NCBI RefSeq assembly: GCF_018613065.1
Contig: NZ_JAGGQW010000048.1
Span: forward strand, 1 to 60,037
Reading direction: 5' to 3'
DNA: 60,037 nt
From: Bacillus sp. ISL-7
GTDB lineage: Bacteria > Bacillota > Bacilli > Bacillales_B > DSM-18226
In this document: piece by piece, positions 24,442 through 32,719 of the stretch
Layout: each line of letters starts with the position of its first letter
Numbering within the stretch: position 1 is the stretch's first letter
The notes under the pieces: generated by a model
Databases searched by the model: none
Told to the model about the DNA's origin: nothing
What the model saw: the letters and a program-made list of their open reading frames with translations, nothing else
Program-made: the position numbers and the translations under genes

Positions 24442-25467
24442 ATGGAACTGATCAAAAAACCGGCTTTCCGAAAAATCGTGCTTCTATTTGGAGGGATTGC
24501 ATTATTTCTCCTACCGTTTGGAATCGTAAATCCGTACTTTATGTATATTATTAATCTGATCTTAATTTATGCCATTCTAGCTTTAGGTCTTGATCTCATT
24601 GTTGGCTATACGGGCCAGGTTTCTGTTGGCCATGGGGCATTCTTTGGAATAGGGGCCTATGTAGCTGCGATCCTGGCTAAAAACTTAGGTTTCTCATTAT
24701 GGTTAACACTGCCATTCTCGATTATCATCACTGCGATTATCGGGTTTATCATTGGATTTATTGGGTTGAAATTAATCGAAGAATACCTGGTAATGGCCAC
24801 CCTCGCGTTTGGAACCATTATCTGGCTAGTTTTTCTAAATTGGACCGATTTAACGGGAGGCCCAATGGGAATTGCAGGAATATCAGCTCCTCCAACTATT
24901 AAATTGGGAACCTTGGAATTTCCGTTTATACAATACCATGACTATTACCCATTATTATTAATCTTCGTATATCTAGGCATCTTAATTACTAGATTAATTA
25001 TCAAGTCCGGATTTGGCCGTGCCTGTACGGCAATCCGTGATGATGAACTGGCCGCCCAAGCGATGGGAATCCCGGTATTTAAAACAAAAGTAAATATGTT
25101 TACCATTTCGGCGGCATTCTGTGGTGCTGCGGGTGCATTATATGCCCATTTCCTTCATGTCGTCAGTCCGGAAACTTTTGCTTTTGGCATGTCTGTAACT
25201 ATTTTAACGATGGTCATGATCGGAGGTCAAGGATCAATTGCAGGAGCGATTATTGGAGCGGCGATACTCACAGTTTCCTCCGAGGCATTAAGGGAAACAC
25301 CAGAATTGAGAATGTTAATTTATGGCTTCTTGATCGTCATTATGATCATGTTTTTTCCAAAGGGAATCATGGGTTTGTTCCAAATTTCCAAGCAGCGTCT
25401 TTTAAAGAGAGGTATTCAAGTTGAAAAAACCGTTATCGAGAAAGAGGGGTTGAGTTATGAGCAGTAA
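24442..25467 (+). CDS. livM: Branched-chain-type ABC permease, LivM-like
   Basis: A 341-residue permease. LDLIVGYTGQVSVGHGAFFGIGAY in the first third is the LivM signature, and TMVMIGGQGSIAGAIIGA later matches the ATPase-coupling region. GGGGAGAGG precedes ATG. The coding end overlaps the next gene by 11 bases, indicating tight coupling. Confidence 0.9.
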   Translation: MELIKKPAFRKIVLLFGGIALFLLPFGIVNPYFMYIINLILIYAILALGLDLIVGYTGQVSVGHGAFFGIGAYVAAILAKNLGFSLWLTLPFSIIITAIIGFIIGFIGLKLIEEYLVMATLAFGTIIWLVFLNWTDLTGGPMGIAGISAPPTIKLGTLEFPFIQYHDYYPLLLIFVYLGILITRLIIKSGFGRACTAIRDDELAAQAMGIPVFKTKVNMFTISAAFCGAAGALYAHFLHVVSPETFAFGMSVTILTMVMIGGQGSIAGAIIGAAILTVSSEALRETPELRMLIYGFLIVIMIMFFPKGIMGLFQISKQRLLKRGIQVEKTVIEKEGLSYEQ

Positions 25468-26251
25468 TCTTGTTGATGATTCAGCCATTTTAACAATCAA
25501 GCATCTCTCAAAATCTTTTGGAGGCGTTAAGGCGGTCAACAATCTATCATTTTCTGTTAAAGAAAATAACATCCATGCGATCATTGGTCCCAATGGAGCT
25601 GGGAAGAGTACGCTATTCAACTTGATTACGGGTGTAATTACCCCTGATGAAGGGAAGATTCAGTTATTTAATCAAGATATTACATCGTTGAGACCTGATA
25701 AAATTGCGGAGCGTAGGGTATCACGAACCTTCCAAAATATTAGACTATTTCCGGATATGACTGTGTTTGAAACCGTATTAATTGGAACCTATCTTCTGAC
25801 AGGAGGAAAGCTGCTGCCTGCGGTATTCCGTACTAAAAGCTTCAGAAAAAAGGAACGGGAAGCAAAACAACGAATTGAAGAAATTATAAAATTCGTTGGA
25901 CTGTGGGAAATGCGCCATGAGTATGCAGCCCGGTTATCTTATGGAAATCAAAGGCGGGTGGAAATTGCTCGTGCTTTGGCAACAAACCCTGATCTATTAT
26001 TACTGGATGAGCCGACAGCAGGTATGAATCAGAAAGAGACAAAAGAGCTTATGCAGCTATTTTCCCAGGTAAATAATCAGGGCATCACCATTTTAATTAT
26101 TGCCCACGACATGCATCTCGTAAATACGTTGTCCAACCAAATCACCGTGATTAATTTTGGAGAAAAGTTGGTTGAAGGTCCTCCTGAAATGATTCAGAGT
26201 CATCCAGCAGTATTGGAAGCCTATATGGGGAGGGCTGAAGCAAATGCTTAA
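25457..26251 (+). CDS. livG: ABC transporter ATPase, LivG-like
   Basis: A 264-residue ATPase. Walker A GPNGAGKST is followed by the Q-loop region, the signature LSYGNQRRVEIARAL and Walker B LLLLDEPTAGMN, then an H-loop His in IIAHDMHLV. The RTFQNIRLF motif is typical of LivG. It overlaps the LivM gene upstream and the LivF gene downstream. Confidence 0.92.
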   Translation: MSSNLVDDSAILTIKHLSKSFGGVKAVNNLSFSVKENNIHAIIGPNGAGKSTLFNLITGVITPDEGKIQLFNQDITSLRPDKIAERRVSRTFQNIRLFPDMTVFETVLIGTYLLTGGKLLPAVFRTKSFRKKEREAKQRIEEIIKFVGLWEMRHEYAARLSYGNQRRVEIARALATNPDLLLLDEPTAGMNQKETKELMQLFSQVNNQGITILIIAHDMHLVNTLSNQITVINFGEKLVEGPPEMIQSHPAVLEAYMGRAEANA

Positions 26252-26942
26252 TGTTGAAAATGTAAGTACCTATTATGGGCAGATTTGTGCCTTAGACAAT
26301 GTGAGTTTGATTGTAGAAGAAAAGGAAGCCGTTTCGGTAATCGGTGCCAATGGTGCAGGAAAAAGCACTCTCTTGAAAACAATTATCGGCGAGCTCCGTC
26401 CGAAAAGCGGCAATATTAAGCTTTCAGGTAAATCTATTATTAAAGAAAAAACGTTTAAGCTTGTCAACCGCGGCATGACTCTTGTGCCAGAAGGCCGCCA
26501 TGTTTTTCCTTTACTTTCTGTATGGGACAATTTGCTGTTAGGAGGTTATACACTTCCCGCGAAGGAACGTCAGCAAAGAGCGGAAGAGGTTACAGAGCCG
26601 TTTCCTATCCTCCGCGACAGAAGAGATCAACTAGCAGGGTTGCTTTCGGGTGGAGAGCAGCAAATGCTGGCGATAGCCCGTGCAATGATGACAAAGCCGA
26701 AGCTATTACTACTTGATGAGCCATCCATGGGTTTGTCCCCAAAACTAGTTTTTGAAGTATATGACAAAATTACTGAATTACATCGACAGGGTACGACTAT
26801 TTTATTAGTTGATCAAAATGCGGAAATGGCCATTGACTTTTGCAGCCGTGGGTATGTGCTGATGGCGGGGCGTTTAGCAGGTCACGGGACAAAAAAAGAT
26901 CTAAAGGAAAGCGAAATTGTCCAGCGTTCTTATCTGGGATAA
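26244..26942 (+). CDS. livF: ABC transporter ATPase, LivF-like
   Basis: A 232-residue ATPase. Walker A GANGAGKST, LVPEGRHVFPLLSV (LivF hallmark), signature LLSGGEQQMLAIARAM and Walker B LLLLDEPSMGLSP are present. It overlaps LivG by 8 bases and closes the transporter operon. Confidence 0.92.
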   Translation: MLNVENVSTYYGQICALDNVSLIVEEKEAVSVIGANGAGKSTLLKTIIGELRPKSGNIKLSGKSIIKEKTFKLVNRGMTLVPEGRHVFPLLSVWDNLLLGGYTLPAKERQQRAEEVTEPFPILRDRRDQLAGLLSGGEQQMLAIARAMMTKPKLLLLDEPSMGLSPKLVFEVYDKITELHRQGTTILLVDQNAEMAIDFCSRGYVLMAGRLAGHGTKKDLKESEIVQRSYLG

Positions 26943-26970
26943 AAAATACCTTTAACTATTACTGGTAATA

Positions 26971-27029
26971 TTGACAATTTTCGGAAAAAACTATATATTT
27001 TGTTTAGGGAACAATTAAGGATTAATTCC
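26971..27029 (+). promoter_or_regulatory. Second promoter with the region B inverted repeat
   Basis: TTGACA at 26971-26976, a 17-base spacer and TATATT at 26994-26999, then a 22-base inverted repeat at 27008-27029 (GGAACAATTAAG ... TTAATTCC). Layout and sequence match the promoter at 17433, so RidA and DUF1028 are probably co-regulated with the monooxygenase. Confidence 0.7.
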
Positions 27030-27068
27030 TTAAATAATACAATCTAACTTTAGGGAGGAAAATTAAAT

Positions 27069-27521
27069 ATGTCAGTCCATGGTGAGACCAAAAAAGTAGA
27101 GATTCAGAGATTCAGAAAGTTTAAAACAGATCAGTTTTATCCAAAAAATTTAGGAAAACCGGAACACCACATTGCTAACGAATTTAGTATGGCTGTTAGA
27201 GCCGGGAATCGCATTTTTTTAAGAGGGCAAACAGGCTTTGATTTAGATGGAAATTTTCATGGTATTGGTGATGTAGAAGCACAGGCAGAAATGGCATGTA
27301 CTTGTGTAAAGCAGCTAATCGAAGAGGCTGGAGGCACGATTCAAGATATTTGTAAAATTACTGTTTATTTAATGAATCGTGAAGATCGCAGTAAAGTGTA
27401 TCCAGTCATCGGAAAACATTTCAAAGATGTTTATCCATGCAGTACCGGATTACTAGTCAGCGGCTTTGCAATGCCTGAAATGCTAATGGAGATCGATGTT
27501 GAGGCCGTTATTAGTGAGTAA
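27069..27521 (+). CDS. RidA/YjgF/Rid-family protein
   Basis: A 150-residue Rid-superfamily protein. Classic RidA hydrolyses reactive enamines and imines to ketones; subfamilies in catabolic clusters hydrolyse aminoacrylate-type or other unstable intermediates. Motifs: RAGNRIFLRGQTGFDLDGNF, AEMACTCVKQLIEEAGGTIQDICKITVYLMNREDR and VSGFAMPEMLMEIDVEAV. The canonical catalytic Arg position near the end (usually R-x-C/VEV) is not obvious, so this may be a non-classical subfamily. AGGGAGGA precedes ATG. Confidence 0.85.
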   Translation: MSVHGETKKVEIQRFRKFKTDQFYPKNLGKPEHHIANEFSMAVRAGNRIFLRGQTGFDLDGNFHGIGDVEAQAEMACTCVKQLIEEAGGTIQDICKITVYLMNREDRSKVYPVIGKHFKDVYPCSTGLLVSGFAMPEMLMEIDVEAVISE

Positions 27522-27605
27522 AGTTTTTTTATTGTGATTTATTACTTTTCATAATAAAAATAGTAATAAATAAAATGAAGATTATTTCAGCAAGGGGGGA
27601 TTTTT

Positions 27606-28280
27606 TTGACATTTTCGGTAGCAGGCCGCTGTTCATCCACCGGTGCGTTCGGAGTCATTGTTACTTCCAGCAGTCCATCGGTTGGGGCAAGGTGCCCATG
27701 GGCAAAGACTGGAGTAGGTGCTATTTTAACACAAAATGTTACCGATCCTAGATTAGCAACGATTGGATTATCTGTGTTGGAGAACGGGTTTGATGCCCAA
27801 TCAGCTATACGGTCGATGAAGGAGGCTTCACCCTATCCAGAGTATCGACAAATAGCAGTGGTGGATGCGAAAGGTAATTCAGCTGCCTTCACAGGAAGCA
27901 GGGCGCTGGGTGTACATGGAGAATTTTGTGATAAAAATGTTGCCAGTATCGGTAATCTGCTCAGCGATCCCACAATCCCGGAAGCAATGGGGCGCGAATT
28001 TTTACGCACGGAAGGACACCATTTGGCTGAAAGATTAATTTTGGCGATTGAAAAAGGCTTCCAGATGGGTGGAGAGCTTGATCAGGAGCATTCGATTGGA
28101 CTTCTGGTATTCACTGATGAACCGTTTGCATATGTAGATTTACGAATCGATTATAGTGAAAATCCGCTGGAAGATTTAAAGAAACTATGGGAATTATACG
28201 AACCACAGGCAAACGACTATAAGGTAAGAGCCGTAGTCCCGAAGTTGGCTCCTTCCTATGGGGTAAAAGGTGACGAGTAA
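27606..28280 (+). CDS. DUF1028 Ntn-hydrolase-like protein
   Basis: A 224-residue DUF1028 protein. The TTG start at 27606 follows AAGGGGGG. Family signatures: TFSVAGRCSSTGAFGVIVTSSSPSVGARCPWAKTGVGAI at the N-terminus (39 residues, positions 2-40), TQNVTDPRLA and a VASIGNLLSDP loop. The family has an Ntn-hydrolase-like fold and often lies beside RidA and amidohydrolases in nitrogen-compound catabolism; its reaction is not established. A terminator follows at once. Confidence 0.85.
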   Translation: MTFSVAGRCSSTGAFGVIVTSSSPSVGARCPWAKTGVGAILTQNVTDPRLATIGLSVLENGFDAQSAIRSMKEASPYPEYRQIAVVDAKGNSAAFTGSRALGVHGEFCDKNVASIGNLLSDPTIPEAMGREFLRTEGHHLAERLILAIEKGFQMGGELDQEHSIGLLVFTDEPFAYVDLRIDYSENPLEDLKKLWELYEPQANDYKVRAVVPKLAPSYGVKGDE

Positions 28281-28293
28281 CTTAATTTAACAA

Positions 28294-28340
28294 TAACACA
28301 TGGGGAACATTATTCTTGATCCCTATGTGTTATTTTTTTT
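28294..28340 (+). terminator. Terminator of region B
   Basis: AACACATGGGGA pairs with TCCCTATGTGTT, followed by eight T. Confidence 0.85.
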
Positions 28341-28428
28341 GAAATACAAGATGCTCCTGATATCGATATGATCGGGATTTTTTTAAGAAAAGGCTATGTT
28401 AAAGCTCATTGTTGATTTTGGCACAAGT

Positions 28429-28476
28429 TGATTGGAGCGGAAGGCGCGAAGACTCCTGCGGGAGATAGTGGGCCCC
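28429..28476. repeat. Fragment of a Bacillaceae intergenic repeat
   Basis: TTGATTGGAGCGGAAGGCGC continued by GAAGACTCCTGCGGGA is the left edge of the same GC-rich repeat type seen at the window start. It is much richer in GC than its surroundings and ends abruptly next to the YdeI-like gene stop. Confidence 0.6.
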
Positions 28477-28482
28477 CTCTGA

Positions 28483-29160
28483 TTATTTCTGCTTCCTTCG
28501 ATATAATTCCATTGATTTATAGCCTTCTCCAAGAACCGTCTCCATTTCTAACAAACGCTTATCTTGAGTTTCTTTTCTTTTCGCACTATAGACATAACGG
28601 GCCCAATCCTTTTGATATCCAAAAGTTAATTGACTATAAGCTCCCAATAGATCCTCATTTTTGTTTAAGTACTGTTTAATATCATCCACATGAACAATAT
28701 AGTCATCCACACATTGGCTAGATTTACTGCTGTCAGCCTTTTTTGTCTTTTTTGGGGCAGACTTTAAGCCCACCACTGTAAAAACATCGTTTAGACTGAC
28801 CATTCTAGAAAACTTTATATCACTTTCAAGCGTATATCCCTCAACATCCATAGCAACTACGTTTAACAAGCTGTCGCGTTCAATGTATTCTTTATATTTT
28901 GGATTATTCTTCTTTGGATAGGCAAAATACAAATAACCATTTTTCTCGAGTAATTGGTTTGCAATAACCGATTGAAGTTGCCGCGAAAATTCCTCTAAAC
29001 TAAAAACGAACATAAATATAAGATCATATTTATCGTTATTAATAGATGAGTCATAGTCTAATTCATTAAAGTCATCCAAATCTTCCGGTTTCTGCAGAAC
29101 AAGCTTCCGTCGATATTTATTCAAATTTAGCTTTTCAACAACACTTTTCGGTGAATTCAT
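28483..29160 (-). CDS. DUF3052-like / YdeI (OmdA) domain protein
   Basis: A 225-residue cytosolic protein. The N-terminal ~130 residues resemble the DUF3052-type fold (YDLIFMFVFSLEEFSRQLQSV; GYLYFAYPKK). A Lys/Ser-rich linker (APKKTKKADSSKSSQC) joins a C-terminal YdeI/OmpD-associated domain with the conserved FGYQKDWARYVYSAKRKETQ and ETVLGEGYKSM. YdeI-type domains were linked to bacteriocin protection; the molecular role is unclear. AAGGAG precedes ATG. It lies 21 bases after the hydroxyacid dehydrogenase gene, in the same direction. Confidence 0.7.
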   Translation of the reverse strand: MNSPKSVVEKLNLNKYRRKLVLQKPEDLDDFNELDYDSSINNDKYDLIFMFVFSLEEFSRQLQSVIANQLLEKNGYLYFAYPKKNNPKYKEYIERDSLLNVVAMDVEGYTLESDIKFSRMVSLNDVFTVVGLKSAPKKTKKADSSKSSQCVDDYIVHVDDIKQYLNKNEDLLGAYSQLTFGYQKDWARYVYSAKRKETQDKRLLEMETVLGEGYKSMELYRRKQK

Positions 29161-29181
29161 GTGTTTAACTCCTTCGTAATA

Positions 29182-30156
29182 TTAATTCAGTAACTCGGGA
29201 TTAATCAGGTTCCTTGGGCGTTTCCCCGTTAGTCCTGCTAGTAAATTCTCGACTGCAAGCTTGGCCATTTTAAATTCCGTTTCGAAAGTGGATGACCCAA
29301 TATGCGGGGTTGTCACCACATTTGGAAATTGGAGAAGCGGATGGTCCGCTTTGACTGGCTCACTTTGGAAAACGTCTAATGCCGCTCCGTGAATCTCGTT
29401 CGTTCTTAATGCTTCAATTAGTGCCTTTTCATCAACTGTTTTTCCGCGGGAACCATTCACGAAAATAGCAGACTTTTTCATCAATTTAAATTCCCGTGCA
29501 CCCATTAAATTTTCTGTTTCACGTGTGAGCGGTGTCATTAAACAAACAAAATCACTTTCCATAAGTAAGCGGTCAAGCTCTGTGTAGACAGCGTGATATT
29601 TTTCCTCAGCCTCCAGATTGCGCGTGCGATTATGGTACAGGATATTCATATCAAAGCCTAAATGCCCGCGTTTCGCAATTAATGACCCGATTTTTCCCAT
29701 CCCAATAATTCCTAAGGTTTTATGATGAACATCAATGGCATATTCATTTCTAGTTAAATGCTGCTTCCAATTTCCGACCTTCACGAACTGGTCCAATTCA
29801 GGGATACGTCTAGCCGCCGCAAGAAGTAGCCCGAAAATCGCATCAGCGGTAGTATCTTCAAGTACACCGGGTGTATTTGTTCCCATAACACCGTGTTTTG
29901 TCATCTCATCAATGGAAAGGTTATTAAATCCAGTTGAGTTATTAGAAACAATTTTTAAATTTGGGGCATGATCTAGTAATTCTTTGTCGACTGGAAGGGC
30001 AAGACCGACAATACCCACAGCTTGCTTGAGGGCCTGTAAAAAAGCCGGGTCTGTTTTGGGATTTATTCTTTCAAAAATTTCAACGTCAAAACTGTCTCTT
30101 AAACGATCTAGGGTCTCAGAGAATTCAAAATTATAAGCAAGTATTTTTCTTTTCAT
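29182..30156 (-). CDS. D-2-hydroxyacid dehydrogenase, glyoxylate/hydroxypyruvate reductase type
   Basis: A 324-residue NAD(P)-dependent enzyme that reduces 2-oxo acids such as glyoxylate or hydroxypyruvate. The cofactor motif GIIGMGKIGSLIAKRG lies near residues 148-163. The catalytic triad is visible as Arg in NGSRGKTVDE, Glu in FQSEPV and His in TPHIGSSTFETE. AAAGGAG lies 12 nt before ATG. It shares a long divergent region with tnrA. Confidence 0.88.
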   Translation of the reverse strand: MKRKILAYNFEFSETLDRLRDSFDVEIFERINPKTDPAFLQALKQAVGIVGLALPVDKELLDHAPNLKIVSNNSTGFNNLSIDEMTKHGVMGTNTPGVLEDTTADAIFGLLLAAARRIPELDQFVKVGNWKQHLTRNEYAIDVHHKTLGIIGMGKIGSLIAKRGHLGFDMNILYHNRTRNLEAEEKYHAVYTELDRLLMESDFVCLMTPLTRETENLMGAREFKLMKKSAIFVNGSRGKTVDEKALIEALRTNEIHGAALDVFQSEPVKADHPLLQFPNVVTTPHIGSSTFETEFKMAKLAVENLLAGLTGKRPRNLINPELLN

Positions 30157-30631
30157 CGTTATTGAGTTCTCCTTTTGTAGCTGTAAGTATGAATATATTT
30201 TTAAAGTGACATAGAATTTTTAAAGAGTCAACAATTCAGAAAATATTGGAATCGAAAATTGATAAAAAAACCATGGGAATCACGACATTTGAAAGTTAGC
30301 AATTTTTTTGATGAATCAAGATTATAGTAGTATATCAAAAAGAATCTATTTGTGTAAGCGCTCAACAAAATCTTTAATAATCTACTCATAATTATCAAAT
30401 CTAAATTTATACGATTTTACCGTGTTAAATAAGTGTCATGCTGAATTCGCTTACATTTTTAGACTAAATCTTTTTTAAGATAATAGTAGCGTTAGCTTGG
30501 AATAAATATTTTTGTAAGAAAGGAATTTTTTGTTTCAGTGTATGACATCTTATGTTAGAATACATAACATAGTAATTGTTTTAAAATTCACATTTTTTCA
30601 AATAAACTAAAACAAAATAGGAGGTGGTATC
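30157..30631. other. Divergent region between hydroxyacid dehydrogenase and tnrA
   Basis: A 475-base AT-rich region. It carries a TnrA/GlnR box at 30553-30569 and a cre-like TGTAAGCGCTCAAC at 30353-30366 that fits a CcpA site only in its left half and centre. No gene is apparent. Confidence 0.6.
30553..30569 (+). promoter_or_regulatory. TnrA/GlnR box
   Basis: TGTTAGAATACATAACA fits TGTNA-N7-TNACA exactly. It is 63 bases upstream of tnrA, consistent with nitrogen-responsive autoregulation. Confidence 0.75.
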
Positions 30632-30943
30632 TTGGAAAACGAAAATCCATCCTATCGTGATCAAAAGGTTATCACCATAGGAATTGTGACAGAATTAACA
30701 GGTCTTTCAAGCAGACAAATTCATTATTATGAAACCCGGAAGCTAATTTTTCCAGATAGGACCCCAAATGGGACCCGTAAGTATTCATTTGCGGATATTG
30801 AAAGACTGATTGAAATAGCGGAAAAAATAGAAGAAGGGGTACAAACGCTCGAAATTCGCAGGGATTTAGCGAAACGGGAAAAACATAAGATGATTATAGG
30901 TCAAATCAATTCCCATTTTAATCGGAACGGACCAATAAAATAA
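30632..30943 (+). CDS. tnrA: Nitrogen-metabolism regulator TnrA
   Basis: A 103-residue MerR-family regulator. The winged helix ([27 protein letters not shown]) and [20 protein letters not shown] closely follow TnrA/GlnR. The short C-terminus ending [10 protein letters not shown] is TnrA-like: it is where feedback-inhibited glutamine synthetase docks. TTG start after GGAGGTGG. It is not linked to glnA, which supports TnrA over GlnR. A TnrA box precedes it and a terminator follows. Confidence 0.88.
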   Translation: MENENPSYRDQKVITIGIVTELTGLSSRQIHYYETRKLIFPDRTPNGTRKYSFADIERLIEIAEKIEEGVQTLEIRRDLAKREKHKMIIGQINSHFNRNGPIK

Positions 30944-30970
30944 CGAGGTTTTGGAAGATTAACGCGCATT

Positions 30971-31008
30971 AAAGAGCGAGGTTCATATACTGGGCCTGCT
31001 CTTTTTTT
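30971..31008 (+). terminator. Terminator after tnrA
   Basis: AAAGAGC (30971-30977) and GCTCTTTTTTT (30998-31008) form stem and T-tract. Confidence 0.75.
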
Positions 31009-31145
31009 AGTGTCATCGCCGACATTTTTGAAAAATTTAGCTATCCAAATTTTTAATCATTTCTATTAATCGTTATAATTGGAGTAATCAATAAATTTTT
31101 ACATGTGAATCATTCGCAGGAATGAAAAATGAAAGGTGGATGTAA

Positions 31146-32336
31146 ATGAAATATAACTTTGATGAAATTGTCAACCGAAGAGGAACCTATTCAATCAAAT
31201 GGGATGGCGGGGATTTAATTAAACAGATTGGTCTGACGGAACGATATGACGATGAGACGATTCCGTTGTTTACAGCTGATATGGATTTACCAGTGCCTCA
31301 GCCGTTAGTAGATGCCTTACATAAGACGGTCGATCACCGCATTTTCGGATATACCATCTTTCCAAAAGAGTATTTTGAAGCCATCCAGCATTGGTTTAAA
31401 AAGAGACATGATTGGGATATTCCGCAGGAAGAAATCAGCTTTAGTCCAGGAACTGTCCATGCCTTGAATGTTGCTGTCAAAGCATTGACCAATCCAGGAG
31501 ATGGCATCATTATCCAACGACCGGTTTATCCTCCGTTTACTTCGGCGATTGAAGCCAACGGACGAAAAGTTCGGAATAATGCACTTAAAGCGAATAGCGA
31601 AGGCTATTATCAAATCGATTTCGAGGATTTTGAAGCGAAGGCAAAAGAAGAAACGACGAAAATGTTCATTCTATGTAACCCTCATAATCCAACTGGCAGA
31701 GTTTTTACTCGGGAAGAACTAAGGAAATTAGCCGATATTTGTGCGGAAAATGATGTCCTTATCGTTGCTGACGAAATTCATGGAGATTTAGTACGACGTA
31801 ATCAAACATTTATTCCGATGGCAAAAGCTAGCGTACATAGTGATCGTATTATTACTTTTACTGCCATCAATAAAACATTCAATGTTGCTGGGCTTCATTG
31901 TACAAATGTAATCATCTCAAATCCTGAACTTAGAAAAACCTTTAATACTGTTATGGGGATGCATTTACCCTCACCTTTTACCGTTTCTGCACTGATAGCC
32001 GTATACAATGAGGGTGAAGATTGGTTAGAACAATTAAAGGAATATATCGATGGGACAATGGAATGGGCAGTCCAATTCTTAGCGGCGAAAATGCCGAAAG
32101 TTAAGGTAAGAATCCCAGAGGGAACTTATATTATGTGGCTGGATTTTAGTGAGTATGGACTAACCCCAGAAGAAGTCCACAATCGAATTTATAATAAAGC
32201 AAATGTTCTACTGGAAGATGGGAAGATGTTTGGTAAAGAAGGGTTACAATGGCAAAGAATTTGTATCCCGTCCCCTCGTCCATTAATCCAGGAAGCATTT
32301 GAAAGGATTGCAAGAGAATTCGAGGATGTCAATTAA
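31146..32336 (+). CDS. patB: PLP-dependent C-S lyase / aminotransferase, PatB/MalY type
   Basis: A 396-residue fold-type I PLP enzyme of the cystathionine beta-lyase group that acts on cysteine thioethers. The PLP lysine lies in TAINKTFNVAGLH (around residue 240). NPHNPTGRVF and VADEIHGDLV are the other PLP-site motifs. ATG follows AAAGGTGG. An amino-acid ABC transporter follows, so it may process an imported sulfur amino acid or conjugate; a terminator lies between them, so they are not strictly one operon. Confidence 0.87.
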   Translation: MKYNFDEIVNRRGTYSIKWDGGDLIKQIGLTERYDDETIPLFTADMDLPVPQPLVDALHKTVDHRIFGYTIFPKEYFEAIQHWFKKRHDWDIPQEEISFSPGTVHALNVAVKALTNPGDGIIIQRPVYPPFTSAIEANGRKVRNNALKANSEGYYQIDFEDFEAKAKEETTKMFILCNPHNPTGRVFTREELRKLADICAENDVLIVADEIHGDLVRRNQTFIPMAKASVHSDRIITFTAINKTFNVAGLHCTNVIISNPELRKTFNTVMGMHLPSPFTVSALIAVYNEGEDWLEQLKEYIDGTMEWAVQFLAAKMPKVKVRIPEGTYIMWLDFSEYGLTPEEVHNRIYNKANVLLEDGKMFGKEGLQWQRICIPSPRPLIQEAFERIAREFEDVN

Positions 32337-32719
32337 TAGGTGAAGTTATAACCAAAACCACTTGTTTCTATATTCCAAGTGGTTTTGTCTTGTGGAAAAG
32401 GTGAGGAAAAGTTATAGGATATTTAATATTGAAATATAAATTAGTTAAAAAATGAAAAGTGAATTTTTCCTTTAATGAATGCATTTCTAAAGTATGGATA
32501 AAATAATAGCATTAATATTATTGATTTTTTTAATCCAAATCTCTATTTTTTCAATAAATCATAAACATCAAAATTATTATATTATGCATATTATTAAACT
32601 TTTTTGTATATTCATATAGTTTAATCTCTTTTTTCTGTTAACTATCTGTGATATATTAAATAAGTAAATTTGCTATATTCAGCAAGTGAGAACAATCTGA
32701 AAATTAAGGGGAGAATGAA
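32337..32719. other. Intergenic region before the amino-acid transporter
   Basis: Holds the patB terminator (32353-32392) and then about 300 bases of very AT-rich DNA. I see no gene, T-box or S-box signature. Confidence 0.55.
32353..32392 (+). terminator. Terminator after the PatB-type gene
   Basis: AAAACCACTTG pairs with CAAGTGGTTTT, followed by a short T-rich tail. Confidence 0.75.

Noticed and set aside
30353..30366. CcpA cre site before the hydroxyacid dehydrogenase
   Set aside because: TGTAAGCGCTCAAC matches only the left arm and centre, and it lies nearly 200 bases upstream of the start.
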